Shown one piece after another: positions 24,621 through 33,900 of a stretch of 64,000 nt of DNA. This DNA is from Xiphophorus maculatus (Eukaryota; Chordata; Actinopteri; Cyprinodontiformes; Poeciliidae). Within the stretch, counting starts at the first letter, position 1. Each line of letters begins with the position of its first letter. A program made the translations under genes and the position numbers. A model generated the notes under the pieces. That model ran no database searches, was not told where the DNA came from, and was given only the letters and a program-made list of their open reading frames with translations. Where the stretch lies: the NCBI RefSeq assembly GCF_002775205.1, contig NC_036461.1, forward strand, positions 6,919,015-6,983,014, given 5' to 3'.

Positions 24621-24988
24621 CAGCCTACCTTTGCCTGACTCCCTGTTCAGTTTTTGCAGAGCTGAAAAGTTCACAAACATCTGCTTCAACCTGATTTTCA
24701 TGTTGTGCTAAGTTTGTAGAAAGGAATGTTTTCAGCTCATTCAGCTCTACAAACCAACAGATCCAGTTTTGGTTCAAGAGACGATCCTTCAGCCCAGTTT
24801 AGTCTGAGCTGACCTGAGGCAAACATAACCCACCAGGTTTTAGGCGTAAAATTGGAGCTTTAACTTTATCGAAATCTGGTTACTCTTGGTTTTTTAAAAT
24901 AGTTCTTTTTGTTTTTTCCTTTTGACTTCAACTTATTCGTGCATATTTTCAGCTAAAAAAAGATACAAAAGGAACGCCCACTTGGAGG

Positions 24989-25068
24989 TATAAGATAGCT
25001 CATGTGTGAGGAAGACAGGCTCATTCAAAAAAAGACAAAGAACGATAGGAACAGCTGGGACTGTCAAC
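24989..25068 (+). promoter_or_regulatory. GIMAP promoter: TATA-like box and 5' UTR
   Basis: A TATA-like tataag at 24989-24994 lies 75 bases before the ATG of the GIMAP leader exon at 25069, a spacing that allows a start site near 25020 and a short 5' UTR. No interferon-response element was recognised nearby. Confidence 0.5.
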
Positions 25069-27495
25069 ATGTCCGGGACAAAATTTGCCGGTAAGAGAAG
25101 ACTCTGAGGAATTTCATTTATTTGCCTTTGGTTTAGGGTCGGGCTGACATTCTTAACTCAGAATGTGTTTTCTGGTTTCTGTTCAAATGCATCCATCTCA
25201 GCAGTACTTTCAGCATGTCAGCTTGAAAAAAGTTGGGATTTTGATTGAAATTAATTGTGCTGGTTTAATGGTAAATCTAAAAATATATTAATTGTTCATG
25301 TTTTAACTTTTTACCAACACTATGCTCTGCAGACATACCTGAAGATCATGTGGTGAACTATTTCTTGACCCAAAAGGAATATTGCTGTCTGATTTATCTT
25401 TTGGAAGTTGATAAATTTAGCAGATGTTTGAGATTTAAAGTTCATCTAAAAAAAATGGTTTGAATTGAAACTCCAAATAGTTTTTTTGGTTTTTGCTAAA
25501 AGAGCATAACTCACTTTTTTAGAGAAGTAAGTATGTTTTATCCAGACTATTGTTACTAATTGTTAAGCACAAGGAAAAAAAGGAAATTATTAATTATTAA
25601 GCTAATTAAAAAGGAAAAAAAACACAAAAAAACAGGAGTACACCTCAAAATTTTAGCAGAAAACTGAAAGGAAAGTGAAGCCTTTTTTTGTCAAATGTCC
25701 AGATTTAGAGTCTATTTTTAGACATTCTTTCTGTTTAAAAAAACAAACAAAAAAAAACATCACAAGCTAAGCATGACACAGCATTTTTGTGGCAGTGACT
25801 CAGAGATCTGAAAGTTGAAGATCCAGCTCATAGATAGAAAAACAAACAAGGTTTACTCAAAACAAAAAAGGTTGTTATAAAATTAGTTAAACTGAAGGAA
25901 TAACAAGAAAAACAAACCTCATGAATCACATTTAAAATATACCTTATTTTAAATCCAGCCTTTAAAGACCCAGAATTACGATTCATTTTTGCTTTGATGC
26001 ACCTAAGTTGTTACTAATCAACCTACCTGACAATATGAAAAAGGCTAGAAAACCTACAAAGAAAAACGTAATACCTGGATATAAATAGGAATAATAGATA
26101 AAAAAAAGGTAGTCACTGATAAAAAGTTAATTGTTTTAACCTGCAAAATAGTGTCTTCCCAAGAGAGAGCAGAAACTGAAAATTTCTTCAAGAGTCAGTG
26201 ATAAACTGGCAAAAATGATCTTGTGGGCCGATGAGACAATAAACTTATTCTTTGCTATTGGCAGTACTTGAAGATGGTTACTGTCGTCAAGGCTGGCAAA
26301 ACCATAAATTAGGTTTAGATTGCACATGGACCAGGTTGGTTTGGATACATATTATCCACTTGATAAATGAATGTAGCATTTGTAACAGCATCTAAATAAA
26401 ACATGTTACTTCTGGTGGTACATTGGCAGAGTATTATCACATTGGAGATCAGTTTTCTTCTGGTGTGTGCACAGTGCAGCCAACAGTGCAGCACTGTTAT
26501 GATGAATGGTGTATTTCTATCCAACAGGGTTCACAAGCGGAATAGACCCAAGGGAGAGGAGAATTATTCTAGTCGGGAAGACTGGAGTAGGGAAGAGTGC
26601 CACAGGAAACACCATCCTTGGGAGAGAGGCTTTTGAGTCAGACCTGTCTCCATCTTCCCTGACGGCAGAATGCCACAAAGCCAGGGGGGTCGTTAACGGT
26701 TGTAATGTGGCCGTTATTGACACTCCAGGATTGTTTGACACAAACTTTACTCAAGAGGACGTGTTGAAGAAAATCAAGATGTGCATCTCTCTGTGCGCTC
26801 CGGGTCCTCACGCCTTCCTGGTGGTTCTTGAGTTGGGCAGGTTCACGCAGGAGGAGAAGGATACCGTCAAGATGATCCAGGACACCTTTGGAGAAGATGC
26901 TCAGAGGTACACAATGGTGCTGTTTACTCATGGAGACCAGCTGAAGAATCAGACCATTGAAAACTTTATTTCAGAGAGCTTAGACCTGCGAGCCCTGATT
27001 GACAAGTGCCAGAGCAGATACCACATCTTCAACAACGAGATCAAAGATCTAAAGCAGACCTACTTGCTTTTAGACAAGATTGAAGAGATGGTTGCGGCCA
27101 ATGGCGGAGGGTACTACACAAATGCAATGTTCGAAAAAGCAGAGGCCGCCATATTGAAAGAAAAGGAGCGAATACTGAAGGAAACAGAAGAACAGCAGAA
27201 GAGGGAGCTGGACCAGCTCAGAGCCAAATACAATGAAACCGTTTACCGCAGAGAGGAGACCAAGGTGATCATGCACTACCACCAGGAGGCACGCAGACGA
27301 GCTGAGAAGTCAAACGAATTCCTCACCGCACCAACAATCGCTGTGGCTACGACCTGCGGTGCCGCCATTGGAGGTGTGCTGGGTGTGTGTGGTGGACCAA
27401 TCGGAGTGGCAGTTGGGATCGCTGCTGGAGCTGCAGTCGGAGCTGCTGTTGGAGCTTTGACAATATCAGTTAGCAAAAATTGTCACATTCAATAA
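25069..27495 (+). CDS. GTPase of immunity-associated protein (GIMAP/IAN family), copy 1
   Basis: A short leader exon 25069-25090 (MSGTKFA plus one base) joins in frame to 26528-27495, giving 329 residues. The AIG1-type GTPase domain shows G1 GKTGVGKS at about 25-31, a G3 DTPG followed by LFDTNF, the conserved GIMAP box (CAPGPHAFLVVL.LGRFT.EE), and THGD at the G4 position as in many fish GIMAPs. A charged, probably helical stretch follows (KEKERILKETEEQQKRELDQL). The C-terminus is a long Gly/Ala-rich hydrophobic segment, probably membrane-inserting, and the last four residues are CHIQ, a CaaX-like box. GIMAPs act on lymphocyte survival at organelle membranes. The AATAAA at about 27995 or 28233 would end this transcript. 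The subfamily cannot be assigned. Confidence 0.9.
26190..26370 (+). mobile_element. Tc1/mariner transposase scrap in GIMAP intron
   Basis: The reading MILWADETINLFF recalls the Tc1 transposase block VLWSDETKIELFG, which carries a catalytic Asp. The reading frame breaks soon after. It lies shortly upstream of the GIMAP GTPase exon. Confidence 0.5.
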
Positions 27496-28669
27496 CACAA
27501 GAGGGGCCAATTCAGCTCTCAGTCTGTCTCTGATTAATGTAGAAATACGTAGAGCTTTCAGCAGCTTCTTTTCTGTCAACTTGATTTTGCATAGATTAAA
27601 TCAGTAAACAAACATGCTCGATAGGATAAAAATAGATTTGTCTAATTAAATGCTACCTTTCTGTTTATTCCTGAAAGGAAATGCTATATATGAGTATGAA
27701 TCTTTTTTTAATTGTCTGGAAGACTGTTGAACTACAACTATGTACTGCAGTTGTGTGTAATCCTGTTCCATATATTGAGAATTCTCTAAATATTAAGGGA
27801 TCCAAATCAGGGGATCTTGGGAAACTGTACATTGTCTCTGAAATCAAGCCACAAACATTAGTCCAGTGATGAATAGATTGGCGAGGGAGCAAATCATTGT
27901 TTCATTGTGTACATCTATTTAATATGAAATGATTTTGTTTCCACTTTTCCCTTTGATTTTAAAAACTGTAACATTCTGACATTTTACAAATTAGAAATAA
28001 AGACAAAAATGACATGAAAATTAAAAGTCTTTCTATTTTAAATATAACAAAACTGTATAGCTTTCGTATTGATTTATTTCACATTAACAATGTTTGATTC
28101 ATGGTCTCAGCACACTAGCTTCTAAATTTGAGGTTTCATGGGTGGTATTGATTCTGATATAGTGACTGTTGGTGACTTTTTTTGTTTTGCTTTTTTAGAT
28201 CAGTTTGCCTTTCTTTTTTTATTGTTTTACACAAATAAAGATCAATTTTTCACCATGATGATCCTGGTTTTCAGTTTCTTTTTAATCTTATGTATGTATT
28301 GTAATCTATAGTCATAAAATAAGTATTTCAAAGATTAGATCAGATGGTAAACTGATGTTTTTTTAATTATTTTTATGTAACCTAGAAATTATATGTTACT
28401 GACTTTCTGTGCTTCTACTGGGATTAGCTTAAATCCCCATGATATTTCCTCCTTGGTTTTCCACACTCGGATTGTTCTGACTGGTGTCTAGTCTTTGTCA
28501 AATCTGAGCCATCCTATTAAAAATGTTCCACATAATGTTAGTCTCATGCTGTTAAATTTGTTTAAGATTATAGTACAGTGATCAAACTGTTTCCTCAGAC
28601 TTCAGACCCATACAGAATCATCAACAAAAGAAAAAAAGACACCAAAGTTGTTGCTGTGCTTTTCTGCAG
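27496..28669 (+). other. 3' UTR of GIMAP copy 1 and gap before copy 2
   Basis: AT-rich sequence with AATAAA signals near 27995 and 28233. I see no convincing separate first exon for the second GIMAP. A minimal candidate (atgggtg|gtattg, about 28137-28143) has the right phase but a weak donor. Confidence 0.5.
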
Positions 28670-29439
28670 GACCTAAGAAGAAGAAGAAGAGCAGCAAGGA
28701 CACACTCCGGATTGTAATGCTGGGGAAAACCGGAGAAGGGAAGAGTGCCACAGGAAACACCATAATAGGAAGTGAAGTGTTCCAGTCGCTGGCGTGTCCA
28801 TCTTCCTGGACACTCGATTGTAAGAAGGTTGATGGAGAGGTCTTAGGCCGAAGCGTTACAGTAGTTGACACGCCGGGACTGTTTGACACCAATTTCCAGG
28901 AGAAGAATGTTCTGAAGAAAATTGAAACATGCATCTCTTTGAGTGCTCCAGGTCCCCATGTCTTTCTGGTGGTCAAGAAGCTTGGAAGATTCACCAAGGA
29001 GGAGGAAGAAACCCTGAAGATAATTCTCAAGATGTTTGGTTCTGAGGCTGCCAAATATTCATTGCTGTTGTTCACACATGGAGACAAACTGAAGAAACAA
29101 ACTATTGAGCAGTTTATTTCAAAGAGTTCAGCCCTTGAAGAGTTTGTCATGGCTTTTTCCGGTAGATATCATGTCTTCAACAACGAAGTGGCAAGTGAGG
29201 AACAAGTCCGCGAGCTGCTGGAGAAAATTGATCAAATGGTTCAGGAGAACCATGGCAAACACTACACCAAATGGATGTTTAGGAGAGCAAAACAGGCCTC
29301 AAAGAGGAGCGAACGAAGAGCTTTAGAGATGCAGAAGAAAAATGAGATGGAGAGGAAGAACACGTTGAAGACAGAGGTGGATCAAGAGATGACGGCATTG
29401 GGTCGAACGAAGAAACAAAACAAGTGTCGTGTGCAGTGA
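28670..29439 (+). CDS. GIMAP-family GTPase, copy 2 (terminal exon; leader exon uncertain)
   Basis: The exon starts after tttctgcag at 28670 in phase 1 and codes about 256 residues to the TGA at 29437-29439. It has G1 GKTGEGKS, DTPGLFDTNF, the GIMAP box (SAPGPHVFLVVKKLGRFTKEEEE) and THGD. A basic tail (KRSERRALEMQKKNEMERKN) follows and the protein ends KKQNKCRVQ, a polybasic stretch plus a CaaX-like box. Unlike copy 1 it begins with a lysine run (PKKKKKSSK) and lacks the hydrophobic Gly/Ala-rich tail. The phase matches the leader exon at 25069-25090, so it may be an alternative last exon of the same gene or a tandem duplicate with an unseen first exon. The ATG at 28648 lies in the intron polypyrimidine region and is probably not the start. 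Confidence 0.85.
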
Positions 29440-30830
29440 GAAACTCGACTTGCTCTTTGGGAACAAAACTATGTAGTTTACCTCTATTTCTTCACTGACG
29501 TTTTTGTCCTGAAATTGTGTTGTATTGTGTGGCACATTCTCAATTTCATCAAGGTGTTTTCTATTTTTGGGGTGAGGGGTTGTTCAAAAATTAATTACTG
29601 TCAATTATCATTTCCTTTAACTTGTTATAAATGGTTGTGCAAGTGAATTTAACAGACTAAGATTGAAGTAAATGCAAACAGGACAGGATCATGCTATATT
29701 TTCAGCCCTCAATAATATAAAAGTTTAAGTAAATTCCTGTTTTAGAGAGTAAATTTAAGCCAACTTTACAAAATCATAATCACAGTACATCAGATATGTT
29801 TAGAAACCTGTTGCAAAAACAAACTAACAGAACTGGAACAATTTGAGACAAATTTGGTTAACATTATTTAAAACTTGGTCTGAGTATTAGTTCTAGATGT
29901 GAAAAAAACAGCTGTGTTATCTGTTGATTATTGACCCCTACATATTGAAAGCAAAATTATTTTTTTTTGAAGGATGATATTCCTTCACAGAATCCTCCAC
30001 ATATTCTATTATATCTTGCTACTGTACAATTTCATGTTCTCTGTTCTGTCGTTTATATTTTAGACTTTTTATTAATTTCAAAATGACTATTATTTTGTTA
30101 TGTATAGTGTTGGAATCTTGTTAATTTAAATTGTTCTTTCTCAGTTTTAGTCATCAAGAAAGATCTCCTTGTTACATAAAAATAACCTTTTTTCTCTATA
30201 AATTGCAAATAAATGATCTAAAAGCATGTGATGATGCTTAATAATGCTTAGTTTGATAAAAGCTGGAGAAATCTAAACATATGCTGCACATTACGCATGG
30301 AATATTTTACAGAATTAACTGTAATAAATTATTTGGTCTCCCAGAATACTGCTGAATGACTCCATACTAATTTGAGTACAGACTTCAGTTGTTAAACCAG
30401 ATTGAATATGGTGTAAACTCAGATTATGTAAGGTCATGTGATTTGTTTTGTAAGTGGTCCTTGTCAGTAACAACATGCTATTAAAGACATATTTTTGACC
30501 GCAATTTCTTTCTGGTTTAAGTAATAAATAACTTTAAAAAGCATGAATTGCTGTGTCATTGCACAATCTAGTAACTATATCACCTTCAGTTGTTATAAAA
30601 ATGCTTATCAAACATGTCTCAAAAAACGTTTCAACTTTTCAAGCTCAAACATTTTCCTAGAAAACTTACGAGTTTTTTTGGGCGAAAATTTCCATCGTTT
30701 TTTTCCTACATGCAATGGCCCTACCACGCCGCCATACTTTTTCTACATCCACGCGTTTGCATTCTACATTTGTTTATTTTAGTCTTTATCACTTTTAGAT
30801 AAAAGAAAAAGAAAAGAACAAACGTGCTCA
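29440..30830. other. Intergenic stretch between GIMAP and GALC
   Basis: AT-rich sequence including the 3' UTR of GIMAP copy 2. No gene, RNA or named repeat is recognised. The open frames at 30543-30802 are Phe/Tyr-rich and look like AT-rich noise. Confidence 0.5.
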
Positions 30831-30845
30831 TCGTCACCTACTCTG

Positions 30846-30943
30846 TCAGCACGTGATCGGCGGCAGTCATGTGACTCTTAGCACGCGGAAGCGCGCTTAT
30901 CAGAGTGAGTCGGAGCGCGCAGGGTTTTGTCCAGACTGACGGC
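30846..30943 (+). promoter_or_regulatory. galc: GALC promoter with E-box and CLEAR-like site
   Basis: Within 100 bases of the GALC ATG lie a canonical E-box cacgtg at 30850-30855 and a palindromic gtcatgtgac at 30866-30875. The second differs by one base from the CLEAR consensus GTCACGTGAC that TFEB/TFE3 bind at lysosomal genes. The surroundings are CpG-rich (gcacgcggaagcgcgc), and no TATA box is seen. The motif logic is established for lysosomal genes. Function here is inferred. Confidence 0.55.
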
Positions 30944-33900
30944 ATGGATCAGCGGGTGTTCTGGGTGTTTGCCTCCGCAGTGTGCCTCCTCTCCCTCACC
31001 CTGCACTCTTCGTCCGGGCAGACCTACCCGCTGACTGATGATGGGGGTCTGGGCAGAGTGTTTGACGGGATCGGAGGGTTGAGCGGTGGAGGGGTGAGTC
31101 CAGTCTTTATCTGCAGCTTCCTGATTCGTTTTATTCTCGACCAGTTCTCCTGTTTGAGGTTCTTAATTTAATTCATTATGTTTTTTAGGCCACATCCCGG
31201 TTACTTGTGAACTATGCTGAGCCGTACCGGAGCCAGATCCTGGACTACCTGTTTAAGGTGAGATTCAGAGGCCGAGCTGCAGGAATGATCAGCTGATTGG
31301 TCTACATAAACAAAGGGAAACAAAGTAGCAGAGTAACTTCTGCTACAAAAGGCTCAACACTGTTGGTCTTTTTGCTTTCAGTCAGGGTTTAGTTTTTAAA
31401 ACAAAGTTCTGTCTGGCGAAATGTAGTTAAACAAACCTCGGAGTTTTTAAGGGAAATGTAGACCTTGTACAATTATGGCGGGTATGAATGTTAAAAATAA
31501 AGCTTAATCAAATCTTCAGGAAGATTTTGTTTACTGTAATCAGGTGACCATTTCCTGCTTCAAGTCCAGGTCGTTTATCTTAGGCTTTACTGTAATAAAT
31601 GGTGTGTTTGGAAACGTGTGACTGGAATACGATCCCATTTCCAATAAATCCTTTTTCAGAAGTAGTTTATGTTTTTGCAACAACCAGCCTATAATATATG
31701 CATGGCACCTGGCACCTTCCACACTGGTTGACCCTGGTGGTAGAGATGAGCACAAAGCCTTAAAATTATATATATATTTTTTTTTTTTACAGTAGGATAA
31801 TTTTTCATTAAAAATAAGAATCCAACTTTGAATTTAAGAACATTAATTCAATGGAGAAAAAAGAGTTTTCTAATTGTGAGATTATGCTACTGTAATAAAA
31901 TGAAGTTTTATGTACAGCCTTTTGACATCGCTTTACTAAGTTTAGTCAATAATTGAGTTCTGCATTTTATGACTGACATGTGGGTCTGCAGCGGCGTCGA
32001 TTCACAACAAATGTTGTCTTCAGGCACTAAACCAAAAAAGAAAAAAATACACACATATATATGCGAGTATATATATATATTTTTTATTTCAATTCAGTCA
32101 TGTATACATTCCAGTTCATCATTGTTATCAAACAGTGCAATATGCTCAGATAGTTATTAATAAAAGCTGAAAACGTGTCTGTCAAAGGAAGCCCAGTAGA
32201 TTGCATCAAGTCACCGATTTGCAACATTCTAGGCAGATTTGTTATTAAGTGTTGAAAGAAAATTTAGCTTTCATGGCATTTTACAAACAAAATGGCATGC
32301 ATGAACTGTTCCTGTTAAACCACTCTGGACAAAGTAAACAGTGTTTAGGCTGATAAGACATCTTTAGTTCTCCACTTGTTTAGTTTCCTCATTGATGAGA
32401 GGTTTTCACCTGAAAGTTCTTTGACAGTCAGCTCTTTGGAGGTAAAAACTCAAATTGTCTCCCTAATGAACTTCTTTTGAGTAAAATAGTCACTTTTCCA
32501 TGTCATTATACTGTCTGTTTTGTTCCTGCAGCCAAACTTTGGAGCCTCTTTGCACATTCTGAAGGTGGAGATCGGAGGAGATGCTCAGACTACAGGTACC
32601 TTGTATAACATTCACACATGTGTCACACAGTGCTTAATTTTTGCAGTTGGAGTGAAAGCATGCGATTTACGTTTTGTTTTTTCAATGGTGGCTTCATCAG
32701 ATGGAACGGAGGCTTCACACATGCACTACGAGAACGACGAGAACTACTTCAGAGGCTACGAGTGGTGGCTGATGAAGGAGGCCAAGAAGAGGAACCCGAA
32801 CATAACGCTAATAGGTGGGGAAGGGTTTCAGATGTACCAACCTGGGAGCTGAAATAGACAAATTTATGACCCAAAAGTGACTTCATGAAGTGTAAAATGG
32901 TGTGTTACACATGGATAAACTCTGTGTTGGTGCAGCGTTACCCTGGGCGTTCCCCGGCTGGGTCGGCCGTGGGAAGAACTGGCCTTATGACTTCCCAGAT
33001 GTTACTGCAGCGTACGTGGTGAACTGGGTCATAGGAGCCAAGAAATACCACGACTTGGACATTCAGTATATTGGGGTGAGTATTACTTATTAGTACAGCA
33101 CTGGTAGATATCCAATCATGGCTGAACATTTTCTGACTCAGGTTTAATCTGTTTCTGTGTTGGACTGACAAGCTTCTGAAAATGTTTGTATGAGCAAATC
33201 AATGAAGTTTCAACCAATTCTCACAGAATTGGGTTTTTGAAAGATCGGTGTTTGTTGGGAGATTATCAAGATTTAGGTCTTAATTCTCAAGATAATACTG
33301 ATCTATCAAGATAAAACTGATATTGATGTTGGAGTGTTATTTGCTACACCTTTCTGCAAAGTGAAAATGACTATTGCTGAGATGGAGAAACAATACCTTT
33401 AATTAAAACTGGCCCAAACCCTACTTTTTTTATCTGTCCAAATGCCAATTAGGATTTCAGATGGATTTACACATAATGAAACAATGATTATTTCTTTTTG
33501 TCATGAATTAAATTTTGAAACTAATAAAACTATTTCCATTGAATTAATCTGCATCTGAACAAAAATCTGAAAGCAATATGAACTGACAGCACAAAAACTA
33601 TAGTTACACAGTACAGGATTCTGTCCAGACATTCACACATTCTTAAATCAAACTCAGTCATTCTTACTATATTTTGCTTATAAATCTTTTGATGGTTAAA
33701 ATGATCCAGTTGGATTATTATGTGAAATATATTTAATTTAAAAACATATTCTTAGGATCTCAGGTGAAACTAGGTTTATTTGAAGGGAAAAAGGGAGGAA
33801 ATTGACAGAAACTGAAACGTTTTGTTGAATTTTTGTTTAGAAAAGGGTCGTCTTGCCGTAAAATGTTTTCTTTTTTCCCACTTAGATTTGGAACGAGCGG

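Larger units (their letters stand above)
14640..24950. other. Ten-kilobase intergenic region between MGST1 and GIMAP genes
   Basis: No host gene is recognised. It holds LINE pieces (15100-15200, 17660-18170, 18780-19030), an unassigned repeat (19850-20350), a purine-rich degenerate repeat (21180-22030), an AT-rich low-complexity tract (23640-24020) and a Tc1-like scrap (24510-24620). The 183-codon open frame at 17634-18185 is the LINE piece, not a gene. The segment 17260-17460 looks unique and moderately GC-balanced but shows no exon. Confidence 0.6.

Noticed and set aside
28648-28669. ATG at 28648 as the start of GIMAP copy 2
   Set aside because: It lies in the polypyrimidine/acceptor region (tgtgcttttctgcag); splicing into 28670 in phase 1 is more likely.
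28602-29150. 182-codon minus-strand frame overlapping GIMAP copy 2
   Set aside because: It is the reverse frame of a well-supported GTPase exon.
30905-30943. Upstream in-frame GTG as the GALC start
   Set aside because: A non-ATG start is unnecessary; the ATG at 30944 is followed directly by a good signal peptide.
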